Counted from the stretch's first letter, positions 1 through 12,589 are shown. The stretch: 64,000 nt of DNA from Ischnura elegans (GCF_921293095.1 NC_060252.1:4898001-4962000), one strand, 5' to 3'. Numbers and translations: made by a program. The notes: generated from the letters alone by a model not told the origin.

Positions 1-205
1 AAGGAAACCCGGTGTTGGCATTAGCCTGCTCTAAACGAAAGGCGCCAAGGGGACAACGGACAAACGGCCCATCTGACGGACGGAGTGCTACACTTGAGAT
101 GCTCTCAAAAAAACACACATGTGCTCATAAAAAATAACCGGGATTTGAACTCGTGTCCACAGGGTGTAAAGCAAATACTCTGACCACCACAAAAACCCGA
201 TAACA
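1..205 (-). repeat. tRNA-derived SINE (end of one copy, cut by window edge)
   Basis: Read on the minus strand, positions about 190-135 carry a tRNA-like A-box region and a B-box (GAGTTCAAATCCCGG), followed by an A/T-rich stretch and a body that runs to the window edge. The body is shared with the element at 33300-33480: both contain the block TGACGGACGGAGTGC or a one-base variant, and both contain ACGAAAGGC followed by CCAAGGG. Two independent copies with tRNA promoter motifs support a short interspersed element. The copy is cut by the window start, so its other end is unknown. Confidence 0.6.
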
Positions 206-1576
206 GCTTGAGCGATAAAGTGCGGCAGCAATTTTCACAAAAATGCATGAACGGCGCATGGGAAATTGCTTTTCATCCCGGACTTTAATAAGTACTAAGC
301 CATTTCCAAAATCTCTCTTTCTTTAACCTTACGGTATTATATGATGGGGTTTACAGACTAACTGTCACTAACACCACTTTTTATTTTAAATTAAGCGACC
401 TGGGTTTTGGGGATTAAACACCGTCAACAAATTGAAATATGATTATCCCATTTAATTCAAAATTTAATCCTGCTTGATACAAAATAAAACTGGTACTAGT
501 GAAAGTGTTAAGTCTGCAAACCTCATAGTTAAAACCTCACAACGTACACGCTCATTTCCAATTAATTGAACTTGTTTGCAGAGCAACACCCCCCTCCATA
601 CACTCATGGAGTCGTCCGATTACAGCATGCAGATGTATTCCGTTCCGTCCGTGTCAAGAACGAAAGCCATCCTCACCACTTCACAATTCACCCAATCATC
701 ATCCCTCCACCCATTCCCCAACATCCCTCCACATCCGAATAAAAGGGAACACCACCCAATCCCTCAACCCCCTCACTCAAAACTGCTTTTCCCCTCCTTG
801 ATCTTAGCAGCGTGGAACTCCCAAACCAGGGTACACAACTTCGAAATTACCAACACCCTTTCTTTAAGCATTGAATTCTTACCCCTCCGTACTTCTGTGA
901 CTAGCGCCTACTGCTTAAAAACGGAAGCGAATTCCAGTTTGATTGTTGAAAGAGCCGTTTAAATGTTGGATCTAGCAGATATCAATTCGGCCAAAACCCG
1001 AAGAGATTCATGCGGTCGACAAATAACCTCGGAAGGTTCCCAGGATATGATCAATCTCATTTTTTAAATGTTACATACCTTAAGTAGGCACCGCATCCTG
1101 AAAGCACTAGTCAGGTCTATATTTCTTCATTTTACCTCCTTGCATTCCTCCCTCGTCCTCACGAGAAACAAATGAATCACGCTCTCCGCATTCGCTTCCA
1201 ATTCCTCTCCCCTTCCACATTTCTGCAATCCCCCCACACACCATCCTCAGCTCCACTCCAGTTTCAATTCACGCCACCACTGTAAAACAAATTCATCGAT
1301 ACAGGGGATTGCGATATGTTTAGAATGCGTTAACAATTGATCGATAGGCCATCATCAACAGTCACCAATTCTACAATTGGTCTCACTCAGCTCTCCACTC
1401 ACTCCCCCAATCGGCCAATCTTTCAACGCCTACACGTTTCTCTTTTGCTTTCCGTCCTCCATCACATCTGCCCCATGTCCTCTCTCATCCGCCGTCTACC
1501 TCTGCTATCCATCCCCTCCACTTCTCACCCTCAAACGATAATCCCCATCGAGTCTCCGGGTAAATCCACGTCAATT
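206..1576. other. Geneless stretch, pyrimidine-rich at 1100-1560
   Basis: No supported gene. Open frames at 576-962 and 1337-1657 are low-complexity (Ser/Pro/His-rich translations of C/T-rich DNA) and match no family I recognise. The C/T-rich block continues at 6006-6180 on the far side of the transposon, which suggests that the transposon inserted into one pre-existing C/T-rich sequence. Confidence 0.5.
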
Positions 1577-2171
1577 CAACACAGAAAAGTGACATTTTCA
1601 ACCCGACCACCTCAGATTTCTTTCAAATTTGGTGTATTCAATGGTACTGGTAAGTGATGGAAAAATATCAATTTGTAGAGGTCAATGATGATTTTGACAA
1701 AAGTTACAGGTCCGCAAATGTTGTGAATTTGTCAAAATTTCAGCGTGTCTCTCTAAAGATAAATGACTATAATTCCGGTTATATTCAAGGTAGAAAAATG
1801 AAACTTATGGTTTTGGAAAGGTAATATATAGGGCTTTACAATGATATACAACACGGCCTATTTATAATAATTTTAATACTCGAGGTCATTGACCTTGACC
1901 TTTGACCTTGAATATCTCAAAACACCCCCCCTTCAATTTTTTTTATAAAAATATATGTTAATGCTCATACATTTTTCTACACACATACAAAATATCAAGA
2001 TGGCACACTTAGGGCGTCATGCCCAAAAAATTATTTGTCTACAGAACTACACAAGCAAAATGCAAGAAGTACCACTTAAATATGAAATGCCCATTGTTGA
2101 ACGGTATAGGTCATGGCTATATCATTACAGTGTTACAGAAAACAATGTGATGGGTAGCTTCAATGAAAATA
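1577..2171 (+). repeat. Left terminal inverted repeat of the 4.4-kb transposon
   Basis: Reverse-complement match to 5418-6001, with only scattered mismatches and one terminal indel. The small ORF at 1955 (plus) and the one at 5271 (minus) share a long identical amino-acid stretch because they translate the same repeat; neither is a gene. The match decays after about 2171. Confidence 0.9.
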
Positions 2172-2864
2172 CAGTTAAAATTGGTAAAAACCAGGGGTGG
2201 TTCCAAAGAGGAGCTAGGGGGGGCTAATCCCCCCTTCGGTATCCAATTTACACTAGATAAAATGGTAATTTTTTCGGGCCCCCTCCACTGCTGCAAGATT
2301 CAGGTCAATGCCTTCACTATTATTGCCACGATGAAAGAGAAAGAAAAGCAGATGATAATGAACCACAGAGGAAAGCAATCAGCGCCCCCATGCAGAACAC
2401 ACAATCGCTAAGAAAACACATAAATCGGAGCGTGAGTGGAAGACTATCTTCTGTGAGGGTCCACCAGGCGCTGCTTCTAAAGGAAGCATCCTAGCATCAG
2501 CTGGAAAAAATATCATTAAAAATACGAGCACGCAAACGAAGGCAATGAAGAGGCACAGAATGAAAGCAGGCAGATATATCTCATATACACTTACTAAAAG
2601 TACACAAATGGAAGTGTAAGAGATAGGAATTCTTAATGAAAGACTCGGACGCCTTTGGTCTATCGCCCACGCTTTAGGCATGGCATTTAGAAGACTCATA
2701 CAGTGCGTTGCGCACGCTTAGAGAGGAACTACGGGCATTTATAGTCACGCTTGAGTGGTTAATCTAATTAAGACTAATTTGCAGTTAACCTAATTACATA
2801 CTTTCATTATTGAATCAAACTGTGAGAGACTAATCTGATTAGATTTAGAGGGTTTAATTTAGAG
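2172..2864. other. Transposon interior upstream of the transposase
   Basis: Non-coding interior between the left TIR and the tandem repeat. It holds a G-run followed by a C-run at 2217-2233 and otherwise no recognisable gene. It presumably includes the transposase promoter and 5' leader; no TATA box could be assigned with confidence. Confidence 0.4.
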
Positions 2865-3034
2865 TGAGAATCATACAGTCATTTAAGCTACTTATCTGTT
2901 GCTTGTCCCATGGATGTCACTTCAGTAGGAACTACAGTGAAGTGCATGTGTGAGAATCAGACAGTCATTTAAGCTAATTATGTGTTGCTTGTCCCAGGAT
3001 GTGACTTCAGTTGGAACTACAGTGAAGTGCATAA
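2865..3034 (+). repeat. Two-copy tandem repeat (about 86 bp) before the transposase start
   Basis: Unit 1 (2865-2950) and unit 2 (2951-3034) both begin TGAGAATCA, share ACAGTCATTTAAGCTA, and end with GGAACTACAGTGAAGTGCAT. A few substitutions and short indels separate them. The second unit ends about 50 bp before the ATG at 3083, so the array lies in the leader or promoter of the transposase gene. Confidence 0.85.
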
Positions 3035-3082
3035 GTGATTTTTAGCACTATTTATTTTATGTGAAACATTAGTTTGTGAAAA

Positions 3083-5391
3083 ATGGCTTTCAAGTCAAAA
3101 ATGTACTGTTGCAATCCATTTAAAGAAGAAGGCCATGCAAGAGTAAAGAAAAATTTGAGAGACGTTCAGGATTGGATGGCAAATGAATCACCTAATGTAT
3201 TGATAGGTGGGAAAATTTGCAGTAAATGCCGAAAAAAATTATCACAGAAGTTATCAGAACATGCTGAAGTAGCCTCTGCTATGCCAGGGACTTCCAAAGA
3301 AGATGTAAGTGAAGATGAAATAGCACCTGCTATTGCCCTGGATTATTTAAATAGTAGCCTTCAGTGTTTAGGTGCATCTCCTGTGAAGAAAAAGAGACTT
3401 CAAAATGAGAAAAATTACCCAAAAGAAAAATTGAAAAAGGTAGCCTCAGTTTTGGAGCATACTTTTTTGGAGCAACCTGAAAAAGAAGAAAGTGTAGAAC
3501 ATGCAGAAAGTGAAATCATAGCCCAGCTCAAAGATAAGTTTCATTGTTCAGACAGTGTATGTGACAAGGTACAGATTCTGACTGTGCTTCCGAAGAGCTG
3601 GAGTGTTAGGAAAACCATGAAAGAATTTTCTGCCTCAGATTACATGGTACGGAGAGCCAAACAATTAGTGGCAGAATATTGTATTTTAGTAACACCAAAT
3701 CCAAAGCCAGGTAAGACATTATGTGAGAAAACAGTTCGATGTGTACGTGACTTTTACTGTGACTATAACATGAGCCGTATGATGCCAGGAAAAAAGGACT
3801 ATGTGTCGGTGAAAGAAAATGGGGTTAGACTGCATAAGCAGAAGCAGCTAGTGTTGCACAATCTCAAGGAAATGTACAGATATTTCAAGGAAACATATCC
3901 AGATTTAAAATTGGAATCTCCAAATTTTGTGAATTGCGGCCGAAGCACTGTGTTCTCGCGGGTGCTAGTGGAGCCCATTCTGTTTGTGTTTGCGTCTCCC
4001 ACCAAAATTTTAAGTTGATGTTTGAAGGATGTAAATTAAAGGAGCTAACCAAGCACGAAGAACATACGTTACCATCATACAAGCATTGTTTAGCATTTGT
4101 TACATGCAATCCCGCTCTTCCAGCATGCTTCTTTGGTGCATGTCCCTATTGTCCATGTGTAGAAAAACTAAATGATTATCTGTTTGAACTCTTCCGTAGA
4201 AATGGCATAGATGAAGTTTCATATAAGTGTTGGTTAACTACTGGCAGGGCAGTTTTAGAGACTTTAACAAAATCAACGGATGATTTCCTAGAGGCATTTT
4301 CATCCAGTTTAAAGCAGCTAATACGACACTCATTCATAACACAACAGCAGTCACAATTCTTTAAAACTACAAAAGAAGAACTCAAAGTGAATGAATATCT
4401 TGTGGTTTGTGATTTTGCAGAGAATTACTCCATCATTCAAGATGAAGTTCAAGGATTTCACTGGAATAACTCACAAGCCACAATTCATCCATTCGTGGCT
4501 TACTATCGAGACGTTACATCTAATAAAATACAGCATGTGTCATATGTAGAAATATCTGACTGCCTTCACCATGATACCGTACGTGTCTATTGCTTCCAGC
4601 GCAATTTCATCAATTTCCTGAAATGCCACTTTTCAACTCCAAAGTACATTTATTATTTTTCCGATGGATGTGCTGCCCAATATAAAAATAGAAAGGATTT
4701 CATTAATCTGAGCTACCATCAGGAAGACTTTGGTGTCACTGCAGAATGGCATTTTTTTACTACAGCTCATGGCAAAGGACCTTGTGATGGGGTTGCAGGG
4801 ACCGTAAAAAGACTAGCCACACTTGCAAGCCTCAAGAGACCTTTCGATAACCACATATTGACAGCACAAGAGTTGTTTCAGTGGAGCAAAGTAAATATCC
4901 CTTCATGTACCTTCAATTATACACCGACTACCCATCACGATGAAGACATGGCCAGGCTAAAGCATCGTTTCGAAAATACTAGGACGATTCCTGGTACCCA
5001 TAAACTTCATTGTGTCATACCTATTAAAAAAGGTATAGTGAAGACAAAGGCATATTCCATCTCATCAGAGTGTAGAGGTGAGTCAGTGACAGCTGTGGTG
5101 AGAGAAATATTGTTTACAGACATACATGGATTCGTTGCTTGTTTATACAATAATCACTGGTGGGTTGCATATGTCGAACACACTTATCAAGACACAGATG
5201 AAGTACAAACCCGATTCTTGCACCCACATGGACCATCTCCATCGTTTGTGTTCCCTACCAAACCAGACAGTCATATCATCAAAAGATATGACATTCTCAC
5301 AAGGCTCGATCCTTTGAAACAAACTGGAAGGACATACAGTCTCCCTGGATCAGACCTGGCGAACATCAACAATTTAATTGGAAACTTATGA
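3083..5391 (+). pseudogene. DDE-like transposase, interrupted by one frameshift
   Basis: Encodes the putative transposase of the surrounding element. The first frame (ATG at 3083) has an N-terminal Cys-rich module (CC near residue 9, CSKC near residue 47) that could bind zinc, then a Lys/Glu-rich linker. Near 3905-3915 the coding sense moves to another frame, because the downstream frame continues the protein in register through CELRPKHC and on to the stop at 5389-5391. A one-base loss in the A-run at 3907-3910 would explain it. The second frame carries probable catalytic acidic residues: VVCDFAEN near 4410, YYFSDGCAAQY near 4665, and HGKGPCDG near 4780. The family has many uncharacterised arthropod members; that recollection was not checked. 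One frameshift and no internal stops suggest recent inactivation, or possibly a sequencing error. A short intron is a less likely alternative. Confidence 0.8.
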
Positions 5392-5417
5392 GGTGAGTTG
5401 AAACAAAGTTTTATTAT

Positions 5418-6001
5418 ATTTTCATTGAAGCTACCCATCACATTGTTTTCTGTAACACTGTAATGATATAGCCATGACCTATACCGTTCAACAATGGGCA
5501 TTTCATATTTAAGTGGTACTTCTTGCATTTTGCTTGTGTAGTTCTGTAGACAAATAATTTTTTGGGCATGACGCCCTAAGTGTGCCATCTTGATATTTTG
5601 TATGTGTGTAGAAAAATGTATGAGCATTAACATATATTTTTATAAAAAAAATTGAAGGGGGGGTGTTTTGAGATATTCAAGGTCAAAGGTCAAGGTCAAT
5701 GACCTCGAGTATTAAAATTATTATAAATAGGCCGTGTTGTATATCATTGTAAAGCCCTATATATTACCTTTCCAAAACCATAAGTTTCATTTTTCTACCT
5801 TGAATATAACCGGAATTATAGTCATTTATCTTTAGAGAGACACGCTGAAATTTTGACAAATTCACAACATTTGCGGACCTGTAACTTTTGTCAAAATCAT
5901 CATTGACCTCTACAAATTGATATTTTTCCATCACTTACCAGTACTATTGAATACACCAAATTTGAAAGAAATCTGAGGTGGTCGGGTTGAGTGGTGTGTT
6001 G
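5418..6001 (-). repeat. Right terminal inverted repeat of the 4.4-kb transposon
   Basis: Inverted counterpart of 1577-2171, starting about 26 bp after the transposase stop codon. The end next to the flank reads TGTGTTG, the complement of the left CAACACA. About 15 bp are missing just inside this terminus relative to the left copy. Confidence 0.9.
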
Positions 6002-7396
6002 AATTCACATGGAATGACCCCTCCAGAAGAGGCCGATTAAAGTCTCCCACCCGAGGAGGTTTTCAAAAGACTCCCTTCCCCTTCTCTGCTGCTCACCTCA
6101 GAATTGCTCACACCGTCCCTCCATTTCCTCTTCATCATTCCTCTATCACACCACATTTCCACAGTTTCGAATCTTGATTTCTCCAATGCTCTCATCGTCC
6201 ATCTAAATAAAACTAAACGGTATTCAGATATATGGGTACCATTTATTTAAGATACGATTATGCCATTCTTTACGTCATATCAGTCGTCGGAATTATTTTG
6301 AGAAAAGTCCAAAGAAGAAACGTATAACATTTATGGAACGTTTATGGCATAAGAAGAAACGTGAGAAACACAGTCACACTAAAAAATCAATAGGTCTCCT
6401 CATAGCTATCCCCGTTAAAAAAACAAAGTCGCAAAAAGATTAAAAGAGCTGTTTTCAATAAAAATTATAATTTTCAATTATTTACATTGAATCCCTAATT
6501 ACCGATTAATTTTACTAAAGCCAGATTTATTCGCCGTAACATCATGTACACTTGGGATTAAATTCGCTCCAGCTAAGCATCTGCTCCTTACTTATAACTC
6601 CTTCGGATACTAATATCGTCTGCTTCGTGAGAACATTAGTAATTTTGGAAACCATGGATATAACTGTAAAGAGATGGCTTTTCGGTACTCTTAAAAAGTA
6701 TTAAGTAATTCACTTGTCTGAACTGCATTCGAATGACGACAACATGGTCCACCTCTTCACTACCAAACCCCAAATTAACTCAAAAACTTGCAATTAACAG
6801 ATATTTTTATGAAACATTAGCGAAAAAAGTGAAATCCAACTGATAAGAAATCTTACGATAAAAGTTAACTTTTCGGTTTGATGTTATTAGTTGATAATCC
6901 AAAAAGGAAAGACGATGGCAGATTCCACAATTGTTTTTTGATACGGCCGGTTTCGATGCAAAGCATTGGGCACATATCACAGCCATCATTTCCATATGCA
7001 TACATGTGGATAGTTAAGCGTGAGGAGGGGATGGGGTGGAATGGGAGGCGAGGGGGGATGGGAGGGAGGGAGGAAGGGACCCAATGCACTGGAATTTTCT
7101 CAAATCTGGTGCTTTTAAAAAGCATTTACTCCATCTTCAGGCTATACTTAAACTCCCATGTTTCCCATTGGGGAGCATGCAAAATTTTTCAAAAGTACTT
7201 TAATAAGAAGGTCCCTACCTTAAATGTATTGGCCGAAAATCTGGCGGATGAATAATGTTTTTTAGCCGAGTTATGAGTCTTTAAAAATTAATCTTCATCG
7301 GCTGCTTGAAAACACGACGTCATCGGAGAGTGACGTCACGGCACGGTATCCACTAATGACAGACTGAGGCAGTGGATAGAAAATCGGTCTATGCAG
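6002..7396. other. Geneless stretch with a G-rich block
   Basis: Nothing gene-like was recognised. Positions 6006-6180 are C/T-rich. Positions 7021-7080 are very G-rich on the plus strand. A pair of TGACGTCA-like sites occurs at 7315-7340, similar to those in the repeats at 15.6 and 27.9 kb. Confidence 0.45.
7021..7080 (+). repeat. G-rich tract with possible G-quadruplex potential
   Basis: About 60 bp made mostly of GGG/GGGG runs separated by A, T or short linkers, including GGGAGGGAGGGAGG. More than four closely spaced G-runs satisfy the usual intramolecular quadruplex pattern. No gene lies close enough to suggest a role. Confidence 0.6.
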
Positions 7397-7471
7397 GGTA
7401 TATGCTTAAACGAAAAAAATCGGTATATGCGTAAACGAAAAAAATCGGTATATGCTTAAACGAAAATTTGG
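7397..7471 (+). repeat. 25-bp tandem repeat, three units
   Basis: Three consecutive 25-bp units (7397, 7422, 7447) begin GGTATATGC and continue TAAACGAAAA. One substitution separates the first two, and the third diverges in its last bases. A partial degenerate unit precedes the array. Confidence 0.9.
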
Positions 7472-10228
7472 TGAAAATAATTGCTGTTTTAACGTCGCAA
7501 TGCAGATTATGAATATATTGTGTTGCCAAGGCGTTGTTGAAATAAATCAAGGATTGTTTGGGGAGGATTGGTAAGATTAAATGAAAATAGTTGATTGCAC
7601 ATTTTGATCTACGCTGCACACCTAGATCATTTACTTAGTGGAATAAGTGTATTGCAGCATGGATATTGAATATCCAATAGAAACACGTGTGAAATCGTGT
7701 ATAGTGCCCCGGCGCTCAAGAACCTCTATTTTCTCGCCAGAGAAGGTTTTTGCTTGTGTCCCAAAGGAAAAATAATAGAAGAAAGTGGTTGACGGCCTAC
7801 AGAATGGAGTTAAATACTTTATCTACGTTGAAAACGGAATATTTATCAACGTAAGTACACTCTTGAATCAGGGTTACAGTAGGGTTTTATCGAATTGCCA
7901 GTTTTTCTCGGGAGGCCACCAAATATAGGATATATCACTCATTTCACTTTTTAAACAACCCTAGGAATGTACCTAATAGTCTACCCATTGTAGGATTAAA
8001 TATAAAGGAAGGTGGCCATTCACGAGAATAAATACTGATTACGATTAAACCACGGAGAAAAATAAGGAATATACGAGAAATATGAGGCTTTTGGCAAGGT
8101 AAACTCAATATTTGCCACTGTCATACCAAAAAAGTTCGCTGCATATCTACGCAAAACCTAAAATTTCGACTCGTTTCTGCAGTGGATTTCGGTTCAAAAA
8201 CACAAACTTGAGTAAATACATCGTAAATAGTACTTGAAACTTATTTCTGTGTCTATCAAATACTTTTTTATTAGCATTTAACGATCATTCGGATCTCAAC
8301 TCCGGCTGATTGGGGAAAACTATCGAAGTTCCTCATGGTTACTAAGTAAATTTATAAGATAGATTTTCAGCGATCAATGGATCTACTAAATCTTAATGGA
8401 CAAAAAATAAATGCTACAAAACGTTCGTAATGTAATTTTGATTAACCGCATAAATATTTTCCTGCTTTGTTCTACTCTACGCACTCTACTTATACTTCTG
8501 CTTCTACTCGCGCCAGTGTCGAAGCAAGCAAGAAACTCAGCTGCCATAAAGGAGTCGAGCAAAAGTAAACTGTAGTATTGTTCCTTCTTAAATCCCTCTT
8601 AAGTAAATTTGTCCTTTGAGGAACTACTGCACAGCTCAAAGATGAGTTTTATTTCAATATCCTGCATTAAAGCATTACCGCTCTACTCTCTTAGCGAAGT
8701 GAATGGTGCTGTGCGATGACGTCAGAAGGCGTTTCAGGTCACATGATTTCAAGCGATATTCGAGCACATTTAATTAGAATTTACTGATGTTTGTGGAGTA
8801 CTAGGAGAGTTTTGGCTTATATATTTGGACTCGTGAGAAAATTGTGTATTCAATGAGACTTACTAGCATGATGAAATAATTTGATGCATGTTCCCCAATG
8901 GAAGACGGTTGCGTATTTCGTGATAATAGGGAAGGGAATGATTCTAGTCTACCATTTGTGTTTCGGTTATGATGTGAGCCCAAGGAGCCTCGCCAAAATT
9001 TAAGAATAAAATTAGAAAGGACAGTAAAGTAATGAATAGATAGTTAAAATTTCAACTTGAACGATCTTCCGAAGTACCGATTAAATTAAATAATAAACAC
9101 TGAATACCCTGTTTGGAGACAGGTCGGTAATTTTATAATGAACATGTCGTCACACCGACGTTCAGCAATATTAAATTATTCATTCTTAAGGCTAGAGCAT
9201 CCTTATAAATTGACACGTCAAAATTCAACTGCTGGAACACTAAGCTTGAAATTTTGATAATGATAATTAAAGCGCTTCGACCGTTCCAGTTATACGTGTT
9301 CATAAAAAAAACTTCTGAATCCTGGAGAAGGAATAATTACAGGGTGAAAAATGCCGTCAACGGGGATGATTGATCTTATAAAAAACAGACACGGCCAATA
9401 AAAAAAGCAAAAAGATATGCATTTCAATAGAAGCATCAAGAAATATTCATTGTTAAAAAGCGACTACATTTTTCACGATGTTGTAATACCCGATTACTTT
9501 ACTGCCCTAAATTACCCACTCATCTAGCATAAGACGAAGTCCTGCCTTCCTCCTCCCCTTATTAGCGGCGGTGGAGTGGGAAGAGAGACAGAAGATAGCA
9601 ATGGGGAGAAGTAGAGGAGGCCCAGGCGCAGAACAAGGGGAGACGGACTCCTCTTTCTTATTATTCTGCTCTTTTGTCATTCAAACTGTTTGGGAGTCTT
9701 TATGAGCGCCGCGGCGCGGACGGAGCCACAAAGCTTTGACGGCGGACTTAATCTTGTTTCGCGTTCCGAACGAATGTACGAAAGCGAACCTAATTATACC
9801 GAATGTTAGGTATCCTCCTCTTTGAGTTATTATGATGCAAGAAAATTTTGTGGAATAGCCAGAAATCTTCTGAGACCGCTTTAACGTGAAATAGATGGCT
9901 GAAAACACAAAGCTATAAAACACTTTAAAAATTCCCCGGAAAAACTAGAGAAATTTCCTCCAGGTACAATTACAAGGTATAGATATGTATCTCTTCCAGC
10001 AACTACGCCTAAGAATTTTATATAAATTTGAATTGTTACCTGCATTCATTCGGCGATGCATAAGTAAAGGAAACATGTGGATTAATACAATATAATTATC
10101 GTCAGGGAATATCCATGGATAAAAAGTTAGCATGCAACGATTTGTCAGTGCCAAAGCAGTCACAGCAGTGTCAGAGAACGAATGGAGAAATATTCTGGTA
10201 AATATGAGCTGGAGACTGCGTAAATGTG
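7472..10228. other. Geneless stretch
   Basis: AT-rich sequence without a frame that resembles a known protein. Small ORFs at 8801, 9681 and 9945 (minus) have no recognisable motif. I see no repeat or RNA gene here. Confidence 0.4.
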
Positions 10229-10229
10229 A

Positions 10230-10830
10230 GCTGAAAATAAGCTCTTAGAAAACCAAGATATTAATTTGCAGCAGAAGAGAAGTCAAGACTAAAATTAAAA
10301 TTAGAAAATAAAAGCTTGTAGACGAGTTTGAATTCTTTTAATTGGGAAGGATATTAACTAACAAAAGAAGAAAGAAAGAAATTATTAGGAGAACAGCAAA
10401 GGCCAAGAGAGCATTTTACATAAAAATAAACTAACAGCGGTAAATTTGAGAATAAATAAGAAAGTAAAGTAAGAAAATAGAATGAAGTAAAGAAACAATT
10501 GATCAGAATTTATATCTGGAGTGTGGAGAATGTTGAGAATGGAATGGATGGAGCGAGAAAGTCCAAATGTGGAAGACGAAAGAGGGGTGTAGGAGAAGAA
10601 GCCTCGTGATCACTTTGATGAGAAGAACTCAAACGGACACATGAGAGGACTTCATGGCCTGATGAAGACAATCGTCGAGGGACAAGTGGATGGCAAGAAC
10701 GGAAGAGGAAGACCCCGGACAAAATATATGGTACAAGTAAAGAAGGATGTGAAAGGGAAGAAATACGTAGGTGTGAAAAGATTAGCTGATGGAGAACTGA
10801 GTGGAGAGCTACTGAGTTTAAAACCAATGT
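10230..10830 (+). pseudogene. Non-LTR retrotransposon relic (C-terminal reverse transcriptase region)
   Basis: Translation in shifting frames gives the C-terminal signature of the endonuclease-reverse transcriptase LINEs common in insects. Seen in order are GRILTN, then IIRRTAKAKRAFY (about 10370-10420), then a WSV-like core that is badly degraded, then GKNGRGRPRTKY (10692-10730) followed by KKDVKGKKYVGVKRLAD. Several stops and frameshifts show it is dead. The 3' end lies near 10830. The clade (RTE-like or related) is inferred from this tail motif and not tested. Confidence 0.6.
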
Positions 10831-12588
10831 TAGGATTGTTGTTGATCAGAGGTGGCGATGACGTTGACGAGTGTTATCCTCTCTCTATCTCTCACGCGTG
10901 CCATTCTTAGCGATAACTTGAGATCGCTTGTGTTCGGGGGGATGGGGAGGGGTCAAGATCAATATTCGAATAGGATACCTCACTTTATGCAAGGACATCT
11001 CATATCATTTAAAATTTAAAGATAGGATATGACGGATTATCACGGCTTTCCGCATCAACTCTGTGCCTCTTAATCCATTGGTCCTTTTAGTCAATCGTGC
11101 TTATTTCCATTTTTCTTTGTCTCTCCTATTTCGGGGAGTCTTAAGCCCCCACCCCTGAAAATCCATCCTTCAATGCCCGCGGGAAAACTCGGAGGCCTAA
11201 GCTGACATACTATTTTTTCGTGTTGCCGGCGTACAAACATGGTCCATTCTCATTTAACTCACAACACTCGAATTGAATAAATATCCCTGATGAACAGCCA
11301 TTGGAGTAAACTGGGAGACATTTATTGAATGTGTTTTAGACTTTCCGATGTCATTATTGCAGTCACCGTAAAATTCAGATGGATATCTATCGCTGGGCTG
11401 CCCAGCATTTTAATGGTCGCTCTTGACCACTCGTTCGCCAACGAATAAATTTCGTCCCGCAGGCTCGGCGATTCGTTTATTCGCTTGCCTTCGGCGCGAT
11501 GCAACCATGATCGACTCAAATCAAGTCAAATAGCGAGCGAACTTCCTCATGCATCTATGCAATAGGAATCAAAGTGTGCAGATCTATCCGTTTGTGAATC
11601 GCCATCACAGGAGAGGTCCCGTCGCCAGCAGATCCTTGAATCATAAACATCCGCTCTCCACTTGTCGTAGTTGATGCAGACATCGCCCGCCGATGTTTAT
11701 CCACCCACAGGAGCATCCATTGATATTCAAAATCTCGACCCAGAACGCTCCAAGAAAAAGCATTCCCAGCTCCTGAAAGAAAAAATCTCGCGATGAGATC
11801 CGGGAGAGGAAATTTCTAACGTTTTGAAGTTCTACTCTGACATCTTCATCAAGGATATAACTCCAGGGCGAAATCATTGATTAAAGATATTGATCCTGGT
11901 TATTTGGGTAATTAGGGGCAGCCGCCTACTGGGGAAAATGTGAAATCAGTCGAAGGATTACCTTGAGTTTTCTTCGATCAATTGGAACAATAAAATAGGC
12001 GACGCACCGGTGTTATTTTCCCGTTAGATGCATTTCCTTAAACACCATCAACCGATGTTACTCAACAACGCTCTCAATCAAACTAACCCTAAGCACACTT
12101 CTGTTCTCTTTCATTCTGCCCTCTCTCAATCAAGATATCTTTCCTCTTTCATTATCTCTCCTAATACCGCTGAAGCTATATTTATAATAGAGTTATAACT
12201 GAAGAACAGCTGTTTCGATGTTTATTATATATGGTTTCTTGGATTCGTCCCAGCCCCAGATAACAATAAAAATAAAAAAGTTTTAAAATTTTAGGAAAAA
12301 AATTACTCTTGATCTTAGGAGTTGTTTTTCATGAGTTTGTAACACTGCAAAAGCTGTCATGTCGCTCAGCAGTAGACGATTTGTTTTGTTTTGATCAATT
12401 TAATTTGTTAGCTTCGTAGCAATGTTGAAAACATTTTAATACTTGCAACATATTCAATTAATATTAAAATCATTTAATTCGAGATAAGTCCAACTCGAGT
12501 TGAGTTGTCACCAAACACATCACTCCCGTATTTGAAGAATTCTCTCCGACCGTTCATTCACTATCGATAATGATGGCAAACAATTGTG
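10831..12588. other. Geneless stretch
   Basis: No supported gene or repeat. Small minus-strand ORFs at 11322 and 11641 have no recognisable domain. Confidence 0.4.
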
Positions 12589-12589
12589 A

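Larger units (their letters stand above)
1577..6001 (+). mobile_element. 4.4-kb DNA transposon with about 590-bp terminal inverted repeats
   Basis: The segment starts CAACACA and ends TGTGTTG, with near-identical inverted repeats of about 590 bp enclosing one transposase-like reading frame. AATT lies directly outside both ends (1573-1576 and 6002-6005) and may be a 4-bp target duplication, although the palindromic context makes that uncertain. The right terminus lacks about 15 bp that the left terminus and a relic at 18301 both have. Very long TIRs plus a DDE-like protein resemble animal Mutator-like (Phantom-type) elements, but I cannot confirm the superfamily. MULEs normally make 8-10 bp duplications, which are not evident here. 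Confidence 0.85.

Noticed and set aside
1955..5633. Two small ORFs (1955-2227 plus, 5271-5633 minus) encoding a nearly identical peptide
   Set aside because: They are translations of the transposon's inverted repeats; the identity comes from the repeat, not from a conserved gene.
7397..7471. CRISPR-like array
   Set aside because: Units are directly adjacent 25-bp tandem repeats with no spacers, in a eukaryotic context.
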